From positions 96,474 through 160,473 of the forward strand of contig ONHF01000002.1 in NCBI GenBank assembly GCA_900317555.1: a DNA stretch of 64,000 nucleotides, in the 5' to 3' direction. The DNA is from an uncultured Lachnospiraceae bacterium (GTDB lineage: Bacteria; Bacillota; Clostridia; Lachnospirales; Lachnospiraceae). Below the pieces are notes generated by a model. The model saw only the letters and a program-made list of their open reading frames with translations. It was not told the DNA's origin and made no database searches. Positions 8,102 to 16,710 of this stretch are shown here, piece by piece (position 1 is the first letter of the stretch; every line of letters starts with the position of its first letter). The position numbers and the translations under genes were made by a program.

Positions 8102-8749
8102 TCAGCGCTTTTTGCCAAGTTTTGACCGGATTGCTCCAAGAACATCGGTCTTCTCGCACTTCCCGGACGGGATGGTCCGGATCGCGGGATAATGTTTTGC
8201 AAAACAAACCGCGGCCAGCACGCACTGCAGCATCCCTGCCTCCCTGCCGCCGAAGAGAAATGCCGGCAGAATAAAAAACAGCGGGATCGCGATGCCACCG
8301 AGGCACAGGTATTTTGTCGCGAAAACTACGAGCATCCCGAAAATATTCGCGGCAGCGCCGGCAAGCGGCATGTACAAAAAGATCGCAAGGCAGCTGGTTG
8401 CGACGCCCTTTCCGCCTTTGCAGTCCGGCATCAGAAGCGGCCGGTCATGCCCGAGCGTAACGCCGACGCCTGCATATAAAACCGCGAGCTGCCCCATGCT
8501 CTTTCCGAAAAGGAGGGCACAGACGATCGCGGCGAGCAGTGTTTTGCCGAGGTCGCCGGCAAGTACCAGAATCCCCGGTTTAAAACCGAGGTTCGCCATC
8601 ACGTTTGCCATGCCGGGATTGCCTGTCGTCCCGAGACAGCGGCACGGCTTTCCGGTCAGCTTTCTCGTCACGAATTCCGCGGTCATGAAATTGCCGGAAA
8701 GGTAACCGATGAGCAGGCAGAGAATTCGCGGGATGATCAGTTCTTTCAT
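8102..8749 (-). CDS. plsY: PlsY-like acyl-phosphate:glycerol-3-phosphate acyltransferase
   Basis: Integral membrane acyltransferase that moves acyl groups from acyl-phosphate to glycerol-3-phosphate, the first step of phospholipid synthesis. 215 aa with about five membrane segments. The family's motif 1 region appears as GTTGNPGMANVM, and motif 2 as a basic loop ending CKGGKGVAT. Its ATG at 8749 shares one base with the stop of the glycerophosphodiesterase gene (TGATG), so translation is coupled. Motif 1 departs from the common GSGNPGATN form, so this may be a second, specialised PlsY rather than the main copy. Confidence 0.82.
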   Translation of the reverse strand: MKELIIPRILCLLIGYLSGNFMTAEFVTRKLTGKPCRCLGTTGNPGMANVMANLGFKPGILVLAGDLGKTLLAAIVCALLFGKSMGQLAVLYAGVGVTLGHDRPLLMPDCKGGKGVATSCLAIFLYMPLAGAAANIFGMLVVFATKYLCLGGIAIPLFFILPAFLFGGREAGMLQCVLAAVCFAKHYPAIRTIPSGKCEKTDVLGAIRSKLGKKR

Positions 8750-9486
8750 CACTTTTCTGCCGCAGTCAGCACTTCACGGCAAAGATCGGGCTTGTTCGTA
8801 ATAATCGCTTCCGTGCCCATCTTCGCGCATAACTTCATATACTCTTCGTCATTGACCGTCCAGACATGTGTCTCCAGCCCGAACGCGTGTGCCTTCTGGG
8901 TGTAGGCCGGATCCTGCAGATGGTAAAGCGCGGGGTGCAGGTAATTAACAAGCGCAGTGTTTTTCGCGTAAGGAAAAACATCAATCCAGTCGTCACTGTA
9001 CAACAGCCCGGTCCGGATCGAGGGATCCAGTTTTCTCATATGAACCAGTGTATAGTGATTGAACGAGGAATAGACGACGGCTTCTTCCATCCCCAGATCT
9101 TTCGTCAGCTGCAGTGCCTTCTCCTCGATGCCTTTGTACCAGAAGATCCCGGTTTTGAGCTCGACATTGATCGTGAGTCCGGTCGGCTTCAGCAGGCGGT
9201 ACACTTCTTCGAGTGTCGGAATCCGCGCGTTATCAAATTCCGGGTGAGTTCGGTTGAACTGCATCTGCTTGAGTTCGGCGAGCGTGTAGTCTTTCACATA
9301 GCCCGGCTGCCCGGTTACGCGTTTGATTTCCTCGTCGTGCGTGACAACCATCTCGCCGTCCCGCGTCAGCTGAATGTCCAGCTCAACGCCGTCCGCGTGC
9401 ATTTGCGCCGCCATCTCAAATGCTTCCAGTGTGTTCTCGGGCGCGTAAGCGGATGCTCCGCGGTGTGCCCATACCTTTGTATTCAT
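8749..9486 (-). CDS. Glycerophosphodiester phosphodiesterase
   Basis: Cytoplasmic-type (no signal peptide) GDPD, 245 aa, releasing glycerol-3-phosphate from deacylated phospholipids. The N-terminus shows the TIM-barrel catalytic pattern HRGASAYAPENT, then GVELDIQLTRDGEMVVTHDE, which carry the metal-binding Glu/Asp and the two catalytic His. The start at 9486 overlaps the stop of the upstream transporter by 4 nt (ATGA), and its own stop touches the PlsY-like start. The three genes thus form a coupled unit. Together with the acyltransferase it suggests recycling of glycerophosphodiesters back into phospholipid. Confidence 0.92.
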   Translation of the reverse strand: MNTKVWAHRGASAYAPENTLEAFEMAAQMHADGVELDIQLTRDGEMVVTHDEEIKRVTGQPGYVKDYTLAELKQMQFNRTHPEFDNARIPTLEEVYRLLKPTGLTINVELKTGIFWYKGIEEKALQLTKDLGMEEAVVYSSFNHYTLVHMRKLDPSIRTGLLYSDDWIDVFPYAKNTALVNYLHPALYHLQDPAYTQKAHAFGLETHVWTVNDEEYMKLCAKMGTEAIITNKPDLCREVLTAAEK

Positions 9487-10724
9487 GATTTAACAGCCTC
9501 CTTTGCCGATATGCGAAACAGAACCAGTCCGGTCAGGAAAAACAGTGCAAGCCCGACGACGCCGAAATTCTGTCTGCCGGTGGCCTGCGTGACAATGCCC
9601 ATCATGGTCGTTCCGATGATAGACGCTCCCTTGCCGCAGATATCAAAGAAGCCGAAGTATTCACCGGAGCGTTCGGGTGGTGTGATTCTCGCGAAATAGG
9701 AACGGGACAGCGCCTGAATGCCGCCCTGAAACATCCCGACGAAAACTGCGAGCACCCAGAACTGCCATGTGTGCGCGAGGAAAAACGCGAAAACCGCGAT
9801 GCAGAAGTACGCGGAGATGCAGATCGTGATCAGTGTCGATGATTTGTATCTGCGCGAGAGTCTGCCGATGAGAAGCGCGCTCGGAAAAGCGACGAACTGC
9901 GTGACAAGGAGCGCGAGGAGCATAGCCGAGGAATCCAGCCCCAGAGAGGAGCCGTAGGCCGTTGACATGTCAATGATCGTGTAAACGCCGTCGATATAGA
10001 AGAAAAAGGCAAGCAGAAACGTCCAGACCTTTTTGTCTCCTGCGATTCCCTTCAGCGAGCGCAGGAGCTGGCTCCCGATATTGACGCTCTGTTCTTTCTC
10101 GTCCTGCAAATAATTCTTCTGTTCGTATACCTTTAATATAGGCGCGGATACGAGCAGCCACCAGACCGCGGTGATGAACAGGGAGATGCTCATCGCGTTC
10201 ATCGGGGAAAGGCCGATTTTACCGCTCATCAGAACGAGCACAAGGCACGCGATGAACGGAATGCAGCTGCCGATGTAGCCGAATGCGTAGCCGGCACTCG
10301 AGACATCGTCCATGCGTTCGTCGGTCGTGACATCAGCCAGCGTCGAGTCATAGATGACGAGGCTCAGCGAATAAATTGTCTTCGCGACGCAGAAAATAAC
10401 GAGAAAAAGCTGCCACTGCCGCACAAAGCCGAGCGCCATGCAGAACGCGGCGCCAAGCACAATCGAGGCCGCAAAATACATCTTTTTCCTGCGTCCCCGG
10501 TCTCCGGCCGCACCGATCAGGGGACCGAGGATTGCGGTCAGGAGCGTCGCGATCGAAAGTGCATATCCCCAGTAGGCCAGGTAGTCTGTCGGCGAAACAC
10601 CCGCCGCGTCGCCAAGCGCATGGAAGTAAATCGGAATGATCGTGGAGACCATCATCGTGAACGCGGAGTTCGCGACATCGTAGAGGATCCATTTCTTCTC
10701 CAGGGAAGTCAGTGACTGTTTCAT
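9483..10724 (-). CDS. MFS transporter, UMF1/Vps-Atg22-like family
   Basis: Polytopic membrane protein of 413 aa with about 12 membrane helices. The opening EKKWILYDVANSAF and the loop GAAGDRGRRKKM are typical of the UMF1 branch of the major facilitator superfamily. It is the first gene of the coupled trio with glycerophosphodiesterase and PlsY-like acyltransferase (4-nt overlap). A substrate related to glycerophosphodiesters is therefore a reasonable inference, but nothing in the sequence proves it. The ATG at 10724 follows GAGGGG. Confidence 0.85.
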   Translation of the reverse strand: MKQSLTSLEKKWILYDVANSAFTMMVSTIIPIYFHALGDAAGVSPTDYLAYWGYALSIATLLTAILGPLIGAAGDRGRRKKMYFAASIVLGAAFCMALGFVRQWQLFLVIFCVAKTIYSLSLVIYDSTLADVTTDERMDDVSSAGYAFGYIGSCIPFIACLVLVLMSGKIGLSPMNAMSISLFITAVWWLLVSAPILKVYEQKNYLQDEKEQSVNIGSQLLRSLKGIAGDKKVWTFLLAFFFYIDGVYTIIDMSTAYGSSLGLDSSAMLLALLVTQFVAFPSALLIGRLSRRYKSSTLITICISAYFCIAVFAFFLAHTWQFWVLAVFVGMFQGGIQALSRSYFARITPPERSGEYFGFFDICGKGASIIGTTMMGIVTQATGRQNFGVVGLALFFLTGLVLFRISAKEAVKS

Positions 10725-10838
10725 ATGAAATTACCCCTCATCGTGCGGCGCCGCGCTGCTCATCTGCAGATCCTGCCGGGCACTTCGTGCGGCACCGCGC
10801 CGTCCGCCGGCAGGTGCCGGCTGCATTTTGCAGGTAAT

Positions 10839-10871
10839 GCCAGCTCTGCCGCGGAGCATGGCTGAGCTGGC
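10839..10871. terminator. Hairpin downstream of trxB
   Basis: GCCAGCTC (10839-10846) pairs with GAGCTGGC (10864-10871), directly after the trxB stop on the minus strand. There is no U-tract, so termination is uncertain. Confidence 0.35.
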
Positions 10872-10876
10872 TGCAA

Positions 10877-11788
10877 TTAACATAACTCGCAGGCCGCAAG
10901 CGCTGCTACCGCGCCGTCCGCGCCGGCTGTCGCGAGCTGTCTTACCTTCTTGGTACGGCAGTCGCCGGCCGCGAAAATGCCTTCCGCGCTTGTCTTTGTA
11001 TCTTCCCCTGCCACGATATAGCCGGCAGAGTCCAGTTCCACGATATCCGCGAACGCCTGATTGGCGGGAATCTGGCCGATTGCAACAAAAAGTCCGGATA
11101 CCGGTATTGTTCTCTTCTCCCCGGTCAGCTTGTCCGTTGTCTCTATCGAAGCAAGCTTCCCGTCTTCACCTTCCGAAAGTGCCGTAATTGTGCTGTTCAG
11201 CACGAGTTCGATGTTTTCCTTGCCTTCGATCTTCCGGATCTCGGCTTCAGCCGCGCGGAACTGATCTCTTCTGTGAATCAGGTAAACCTTATTGCAGAAA
11301 CGGGAAAGGAATTCCGCGTCCTCGAGCGCCGTATTGCCGCCGCCGTTTACCGCGACATCCTTCTTTCTGTAGAAGGCGCCGTCGCATGTCGCGCAATATG
11401 AAACACCCTTGCCTACCAGTTCCTTTTCGTTCGGAAGACCGAGCACTCTTCTCGCAACACCGGTCGCAATGATCACCGCGCGGCAGCGGTATGTTTTTCC
11501 GGCTGTCCGGACCAGCTTTTCCTCCCCGTCCGCGGTAATTCCGAGTACCTCTTCGAATTCGACCTTTGCTCCGAGTTCCTGTACCTGCTCGTAAAGCCCG
11601 GTCGCGAAGTCAAAGCCGGAAATATGCTTGATGCCAGGATAATTCTCGACATCAAGCGTATTGATAATCTGGCCGCCGTAAGCGTTTCCTTCGAGTACCA
11701 GCGCTGTTTTGCCGGCTCTCTGCACATAAATTGCGGCGGAGAGCCCTGCGGTTCCGGCGCCTGCGATAACAACATCATAATCTCTCAT
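10877..11788 (-). CDS. trxB: Thioredoxin-disulfide reductase
   Basis: FAD/NADPH enzyme that reduces thioredoxin. 303 aa. The N-terminal FAD motif is GAGTAGLSAA, the redox pair is Cys132/Cys135 in YCATCDGAF, an NADPH-binding GGGNTALEDA follows, and the C-terminal FAD signature is GIFAAGDCR. The ATG at 11788 has GGGAG upstream and a near-consensus promoter at 11858-11886. No thioredoxin gene is adjacent, so it may serve a distant thioredoxin or a related redox partner. Confidence 0.93.
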   Translation of the reverse strand: MRDYDVVIAGAGTAGLSAAIYVQRAGKTALVLEGNAYGGQIINTLDVENYPGIKHISGFDFATGLYEQVQELGAKVEFEEVLGITADGEEKLVRTAGKTYRCRAVIIATGVARRVLGLPNEKELVGKGVSYCATCDGAFYRKKDVAVNGGGNTALEDAEFLSRFCNKVYLIHRRDQFRAAEAEIRKIEGKENIELVLNSTITALSEGEDGKLASIETTDKLTGEKRTIPVSGLFVAIGQIPANQAFADIVELDSAGYIVAGEDTKTSAEGIFAAGDCRTKKVRQLATAGADGAVAALAACELC

Positions 11789-11857
11789 GACAGATCTCCC
11801 TTCAAAATTGAATTTATTTCTGATATAGATTCCTGCATCTCACTTTTTGATAATTAA

Positions 11858-11886
11858 ATTGTATGCAATTTATTTGGATCTGTCAA
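11858..11886 (-). promoter_or_regulatory. trxB promoter
   Basis: Minus strand: TTGACA (11886-11881), 17 nt, TACAAT (11863-11858). Confidence 0.78.
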
Positions 11887-12013
11887 ATGGAGATTGCGGC
11901 ACTTTCAGAGGCGGTGGGGAAAGTGCGCGGATGCGTTTGCCGGGCGGCGCACCGCGGATGCGGTTTTCAGGCGGCGCGCCCTCGCTTTTCTTGCGAATCT
12001 GAAAATTTCTTTG

Positions 12014-12140
12014 TTTTGCAAGAAAGCTTTCTTTGCGACTCTGATTATCTGCGTTTTTGCAAGAAAATTTTCCTAATCCCCCGCGTTCGCTTCTTGCAAA
12101 TTCCCGATTTCATTGATTTTGCAAGAAAGGCTTCTTGCAA
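12014..12140. repeat. Dispersed TTTTGCAAGAAA motifs, direct and inverted
   Basis: Direct copies lie at 12014-12025, 12055-12066 and 12117-12128. Inverted copies lie at 12091-12100 and 12132-12140. The last direct/inverted pair forms a perfect 9-bp hairpin (12119-12127 with 12132-12140). They occupy the 464-bp gene-free stretch 11789-12252. Confidence 0.7.
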
Positions 12141-12143
12141 GCA

Positions 12144-12223
12144 CCGCAGTCTGGCAAATTCAGCCGCAGTCTGCCAAATTCAGCCGCAGTCTGGCAAATT
12201 CAGCCGCAGTCTGCCAAATTCAG
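12144..12223 (+). repeat. Four tandem 20-bp units (A-B-A-B)
   Basis: Units start at 12144, 12164, 12184 and 12204, each reading CCGCAGTCTGSCAAATTCAG. The S base alternates G, C, G, C, so the array looks like a duplicated 40-bp dimer. A fifth unit starts (CCGCA) and decays. It lies just past the 3' end of the ABC importer operon. Confidence 0.9.
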
Positions 12224-12252
12224 CCGCACCCGGCGGGAATCTGCTGTACACG

Positions 12253-13041
12253 TCACCCAAGCGCCATTCTGTCACTAACTTCGGCGCCCGCCTCCTCAAA
12301 CCTCGCGAGAAGATCCGCAACATGTAGTTTCTTCTTCTCCTCGCCGCTGACATCATAGATAATATGCCCGTTGCTCATCATAATCAGGCGATTGCCGTGC
12401 GCAATCGCGTCCCGCATGTTATGAGTGACCATTAGCGTTGTCAGATGGTTGTCATTGACAATGCGGTCGGTGGCTGCAAGAACCTTGGCTGCGGTCTTCG
12501 GATCGAGCGCCGCGGTGTGCTCGTCCAGAAGGAGCACCTTCGGCTTCTTCATGGTTGCCATTAAAAGCGTCAGCGCCTGACGCTGGCCGCCCGAAAGAAG
12601 CCCGACCTTTGCTGTCAGACGGTCTTCGAGTCCCAGATCCAAGCTTTTCAAGAGCTCCATGTACTGCTGCCGCTCCTTGTTGGACACACCCCAGCGGAGC
12701 GTCCTCCTCTGTCCGCGTCTGGCAGCCAGAGCCATGTTCTCGTCGATCTGCATGTCGCCGGCCGTCCCGGTCATCGGGTCCTGAAAAACGCGACCCAGGA
12801 ACGGTGCTCTTTTATACTCCGAAAGCCCTGAAACATCGGTTCCGTCTATGATGATCTGCCCGCTGTCGACCGGCCATACGCCCGCGATCGCGTTCATAAT
12901 CGTCGATTTTCCGGCGCCGTTGCCGCCGATGACGGTCACGAAATCGCCGTCCTGCAGGGTCAGACTGACATTTTCCAGTGCTTTCTTTTCGTTGATGGTT
13001 CCGGGGTTGAATGTCTTGGAGATATTTCTGACTTCTAACAT
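12253..13041 (-). CDS. ABC importer ATP-binding protein
   Basis: 262-aa nucleotide-binding subunit of the importer formed with the next two genes. Walker A is GGNGAGKST, signature LSGGQRQA, Walker B VLLLDEHTAALD, switch VTHNMRDA. The His after Walker B's Glu (DEHTAALD) is usual for this LivF-like branch. The ATG at 13041 shares a base with the permease stop (TGATG), so translation is coupled. The repeat-rich spacer follows. Confidence 0.92.
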   Translation of the reverse strand: MLEVRNISKTFNPGTINEKKALENVSLTLQDGDFVTVIGGNGAGKSTIMNAIAGVWPVDSGQIIIDGTDVSGLSEYKRAPFLGRVFQDPMTGTAGDMQIDENMALAARRGQRRTLRWGVSNKERQQYMELLKSLDLGLEDRLTAKVGLLSGGQRQALTLLMATMKKPKVLLLDEHTAALDPKTAAKVLAATDRIVNDNHLTTLMVTHNMRDAIAHGNRLIMMSNGHIIYDVSGEEKKKLHVADLLARFEEAGAEVSDRMALG

Positions 13042-14009
13042 CACTTCTCCTCCTTCTTCGAAGCAAGTTTCGCGTTGCGTCTTGCCAGTCCGCGGAAAGA
13101 GCTGGTCCTGATCTGTTTGAGGTACGGTACCGCGAGGAAAATCGCGACCACGATCGCCGTAAGCAGTTTCATGTCATCGGCCGGGAACTTCAGCCAGAGG
13201 ACAAAGACATAGACGAAATAATACACGATCGCGCCGATGACCGTAAACGCGAGGCGCAAAACAAACCCGAGCCGCTTCCCCAGAATCGCCTCGGCGAGCA
13301 CTTCGCCGATGATGACCGCGGCAAGACCGATGACGATCGAGCCCTGCCCCATCTTGACGTCCGCAAAGCCCTGATACTCTGTCAGGATACCGCCCGAAAG
13401 TGCGATCAGACCGTTGCTGACCGAAAGCGCAATGACTTTCATCAGATTCGTGTTGATGCCCTGCGCGCGGGACATGTTCTGATTGATGCCGGTCGCGCGG
13501 ATCGCGCTGCCGATCTCCGTGCCGAGGAACCAGTAAATAACGCCGACGATGACAACGTCAACAATCAGTGTCAGTGCAATTGTCTGGCCAAGATAGCGGA
13601 TATTTGAAGTGAAATGAACCGTCACCTGCCCTGCGGGGACTGCCTGGTTGGCTTTTCCCATGATGTTCAGGTTGATCGAGTACAGAGAAATCTGCGTCAG
13701 AATTCCGGCAAGGATATCCGGAATACCGAGGACCGTGTGCAGAATTCCCGTGACAAGTCCCGCGAGAAGTCCGCATAAAAACGAGATAAGCAGCACGGCT
13801 TCGGGACTCCAGCCTGCAAGAATCAGCATGACCGCGGTAGCGCCGCCGAGAGCGAAAGATCCGTCGCAGGTCATATCCGCGAAATTCAGAATACGGAATG
13901 TCAGATAAACGCCAAGTGCCATGATGCCCCAGATCAGGCCTTGCGCGAGACCGCCGGGCGCGGCGTTCCAGAGCGCCTGCGGGTTCAGGGATGCAAAATA
14001 CGCTGCCAT
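13041..14009 (-). CDS. ABC importer permease (LivH/TrpY-like)
   Basis: 322-aa membrane subunit with about 8-9 helices, containing the branched-chain-type permease pattern (RATGINQNMSRAQGINTN followed by alternating hydrophobic segments). The ATG at 14009 follows AAGGAG; the upstream in-frame extension to 14093 runs through the terminator at 14054-14083 and is rejected. It is paired with a PF04392-type binding protein and a LivF-like ATPase. This gene set is annotated as tryptophan/tyrosine or unknown-substrate importers in Firmicutes. Confidence 0.9.
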   Translation of the reverse strand: MAAYFASLNPQALWNAAPGGLAQGLIWGIMALGVYLTFRILNFADMTCDGSFALGGATAVMLILAGWSPEAVLLISFLCGLLAGLVTGILHTVLGIPDILAGILTQISLYSINLNIMGKANQAVPAGQVTVHFTSNIRYLGQTIALTLIVDVVIVGVIYWFLGTEIGSAIRATGINQNMSRAQGINTNLMKVIALSVSNGLIALSGGILTEYQGFADVKMGQGSIVIGLAAVIIGEVLAEAILGKRLGFVLRLAFTVIGAIVYYFVYVFVLWLKFPADDMKLLTAIVVAIFLAVPYLKQIRTSSFRGLARRNAKLASKKEEK

Positions 14010-14053
14010 GAAATTCTCCTTACTGTTCGTAATACCACTTCGCTGCTGATAAG

Positions 14054-14083
14054 AAAAACAGCGCAGGCACCAGACCTGCGCTG
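14054..14083 (-). terminator. Intra-operon terminator after the binding-protein gene
   Basis: A perfect 9-bp stem CAGCGCAGG/CCTGCGCTG with a 7-nt loop, followed on the minus strand by TTTTT. It lies between the binding-protein gene and the permease, so it should reduce transporter expression relative to the lipoprotein. Confidence 0.85.
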
Positions 14084-14177
14084 CCGTTACCATTATATGC
14101 TACTTCCTGCTGTTCGAACCATAAAAACTTTGCGGCTTTCTGACCGGAATCCTGTCCCGGAATGTGTTCCGCCTGAA

Positions 14178-15224
14178 TTACTTTTCAATTGCGACATAGT
14201 CGGAAGGAATCGTGAATCCGATCGCGTCCGCATATTCCTTGTTGTACTTCTTGGTTGTGGTCTTCGCGTATCCGATAGGCATTGTCGAAACATCCGCGCC
14301 GTTTGCGAGAATATCGATTGCCTGCTCGCCTGCCGCCTTTCCGATATCGTAGTAGTCAATCGAAAGTGTGGCAAGGCCGCCGTTGGAGCACATGTTCTCC
14401 TCGCCGCAGATGATCGGCAGCTTCGCGGGTTCCGTGATGTTTTTAATGATCGTCATGTTCGATGCCGCCGTGTTGTCGGTCGGAATGTACATGACATCAC
14501 ACTCGGAAACCGCGGACTGTACAACGGACTGCAGATCGTTGGAATCCGCAAACGTGTATTCCTGATAAGCGATCTTGTCGGCGTCCAGATACCCTTCGAT
14601 TTTTTCCGCCTGGAACTTGGAGTTGGCTTCCGCGGAGCAGTACAGAATCGCGACCTTCTTTGCGTCCGGAACCAGTTCCTTGATCATCGCTTCCTGCTGG
14701 TCAAGCGGCGCGAGGTCGGATGTGCCGGAAACGTTCATGCCGGTTGTGCCGGAGAAATCTTTCAGATTCAGCGCTGTGCCGTAATCTGTAATGGATGTTC
14801 CGAGAATCGGGATATCGGTTGTCGCGGCAACCGCTGCCTGCAGTGCCGGCGTCGCGTTCGCGAGGATCAGATCGTACTGGTTCGAAACAAAGCCGTTGAC
14901 AATCGTCGCGCATGTTGCGGAATCGCCCTGCGCATTCTGGTAGTCAATCGTCACATTGTCGCCGAACTTATCCTTGAGAGCATCCTCAAAGCCCTTTGTC
15001 GCCGCGTCAAGCGCATCGTGCTGGACGAGCTGGCAGATGCCGACCTTGTATGTTTTGCCGGAATTATCTGCTGCCTGTGTCGCTGCGGACGAAGGTGCCT
15101 CTGTCGCAGCCGCAGCTGCCTCCGCTTTCGTCGCTGCTGTATCCGCCGGCTTGCCGGAACTGCCGCATGCTGTCATGGCAAGCATTGCGCCGGCCAGTGC
15201 GAGTGCCATCATTTTCTTTTTCAT
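14178..15224 (-). CDS. ABC importer substrate-binding lipoprotein (ABC_sub_bind family)
   Basis: 348-aa extracytoplasmic binding protein. The signal peptide ends in a lipobox (AMTACGSS, Cys about 21), followed by an Ala/Thr-rich tether (~25-55). The folded domain begins KTYKVGICQLVQHDALD and shows the DxVxPTxN-like hinge text of PF04392 proteins (DVMYIPTDNTAASN). The ATG at 15224 follows GGGAGGA. First gene of the operon, with promoter at 15372-15400 and a terminator after it. Family members bind aromatic amino acids or other small ligands; the ligand here is unknown. Confidence 0.9.
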   Translation of the reverse strand: MKKKMMALALAGAMLAMTACGSSGKPADTAATKAEAAAAATEAPSSAATQAADNSGKTYKVGICQLVQHDALDAATKGFEDALKDKFGDNVTIDYQNAQGDSATCATIVNGFVSNQYDLILANATPALQAAVAATTDIPILGTSITDYGTALNLKDFSGTTGMNVSGTSDLAPLDQQEAMIKELVPDAKKVAILYCSAEANSKFQAEKIEGYLDADKIAYQEYTFADSNDLQSVVQSAVSECDVMYIPTDNTAASNMTIIKNITEPAKLPIICGEENMCSNGGLATLSIDYYDIGKAAGEQAIDILANGADVSTMPIGYAKTTTKKYNKEYADAIGFTIPSDYVAIEK

Positions 15225-15371
15225 AAACTGCTTCCTCCCTGCATCGGAAAACAGAAAAATCCGCCCCAAAACCGTCAAATCCGGGAATCTGTTGTTTGAC
15301 TTCTCTGTCTTCTGTTTATACATTGTTCTATGACCGCCGGAATCCGGCCGTCGGAAGAACTGATTTATTAC

Positions 15372-15400
15372 ATTAAAGCGCAAACGCGTTGGCGTGTCAA
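15372..15400 (-). promoter_or_regulatory. Promoter of the ABC importer operon, with near-palindromic spacer
   Basis: Minus strand: TTGACA (15400-15395), 17 nt, TTTAAT (15377-15372). The spacer contains a near-palindrome centred on AACGCGTT, of LacI-operator style. The leader to the start codon is about 140 nt and contains a GGCCGGATTCCGGC hairpin. Confidence 0.65.
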
Positions 15401-15453
15401 ATCTTTTCTATTCAAAATGTACACAATATGAACCGCTACAGGAGGCTCCGCTC

Positions 15454-16710
15454 ATGAGCGTAACCGAAATCTTCGGTAAAACAGTCATAAAAGCAAACAA
15501 AAACCACCCCGCACTCTCCCGCGGCATTCTGCGGGCAGGCTGGGAGGCGGAGGATCTCGTATTCCGCTTTCATCCGCACAAAGAGTCTTTCCCCGCGGAT
15601 CAGTATCTCGCGCGGCTGATGATGGATACGATGCTGGCGCCGCTTCGAACTCCCGACCAGTCCGTGATCTGCAGTATCTTCACGCCGTGCGAGCTTGTGC
15701 AGGAAGCACAGCTCCACCCTTACAACGTGGAAGCCTTTTCCAGCTACATCTCAGCCTCGTACGCCGAGAGCGCCTGCGTGCAGAAGGCCGAGGAAACCGG
15801 CATTTCCGATACGCTCTGCAGCTACCATAAAACATTTCTGGGCGCCGCGGAAAACGGTCTGATGCCAAGGCCCCGCTGCATTGTATATACCAATGTAACG
15901 TGCGACGCGAATCTTCTGACCTTCTCCCGGCTCGCGCGCCTTTTTGATGTGCCGGAATTCTTCGTGCAGGTGCCTTCCGACCCTTCGGAAGACGCTGTCG
16001 CCTATGTGCGGGACGAACTACTCTCATTGAAAAACTTTCTGCAGGACGTAACCGGCCGCAGCATTGATGACAACGCGTTAAAAGCCCGCGTCGAACGCTC
16101 GAAGAGAACGCTCTCTTCTTTTGAAGCCTACCAGAGTGCGCGGGCGGACCGCTATGTTCCGTCCGATCTTGTCACGCCACTTTACAGCGCGATGACTGCG
16201 AACATTCTGCTTGGCACGAAGGAAGAAGAGACCTATGTAAACCGCTGCCTTCTGGATCTGCAGAAGGCAGGCTCGAAGAAGGGAAAACATATCTACTGGA
16301 TGCACACGCTCCCGTTCTGGTCATCCGCGGTCAAGAAATATTTCCTGTTCAATGAGAACGCGCAGATTGTCGGCGACGAGCTGTCACAGGTCTGCTCGTC
16401 GGATTTTGACGCTGAAGATCCCTACCGGGGTATGGCGCAGCGCCTTGTTTATAACGCGCTGAACGGTCCCGCGGACCGCAGAATTGAAGCCGGCATTCAA
16501 CACGCGAAGCAGTGCGGTGCCGACGGCGTAATCTGGTTCAACCACTGGGGATGCAAGCACACGCTCGGCATGGCACAGCTCGCAAAGGCCGGCTTTGAAG
16601 ACGCGGGACTTCCGACGCTCCTTTTAGACGGCGACGGGTGCGACCGCGCGCACGGCGGCGAAGGCCAGACGCTGACGCGGATCGGCGCGTTCCTTGAAAA
16701 TCTGGTCTGA
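15454..16710 (+). CDS. 2-hydroxyacyl-CoA dehydratase family subunit
   Basis: 418-aa protein of the 2-hydroxyglutaryl-CoA dehydratase D-component family (HgdA/HgdB, BcrB/C). These radical enzymes use a [4Fe-4S] cluster and a dedicated activator to dehydrate 2-hydroxyacyl-CoA. The C-terminal part is most typical: GADGVIWFNHWGCKHTLGMA, then LLLDGDGCDR. Cys residues at TPCEL and WGCKH could serve the cluster. The ATG at 15454 follows AGGAGG with 8 nt spacing; the open frame back to 15394 has no such site. A partner subunit-activator fusion begins 163 nt downstream. The substrate is not predictable from sequence. Confidence 0.88.
   Translation: MSVTEIFGKTVIKANKNHPALSRGILRAGWEAEDLVFRFHPHKESFPADQYLARLMMDTMLAPLRTPDQSVICSIFTPCELVQEAQLHPYNVEAFSSYISASYAESACVQKAEETGISDTLCSYHKTFLGAAENGLMPRPRCIVYTNVTCDANLLTFSRLARLFDVPEFFVQVPSDPSEDAVAYVRDELLSLKNFLQDVTGRSIDDNALKARVERSKRTLSSFEAYQSARADRYVPSDLVTPLYSAMTANILLGTKEEETYVNRCLLDLQKAGSKKGKHIYWMHTLPFWSSAVKKYFLFNENAQIVGDELSQVCSSDFDAEDPYRGMAQRLVYNALNGPADRRIEAGIQHAKQCGADGVIWFNHWGCKHTLGMAQLAKAGFEDAGLPTLLLDGDGCDRAHGGEGQTLTRIGAFLENLV

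Noticed and set aside
12144-12223. CRISPR array
   Set aside because: Units are 20 bp and directly abutting with no unique spacers; no cas genes.
15225-15371. T-box leader for an aromatic amino acid importer
   Set aside because: The leader is about 140 nt with no T-box or antiterminator and no terminator before the start codon.
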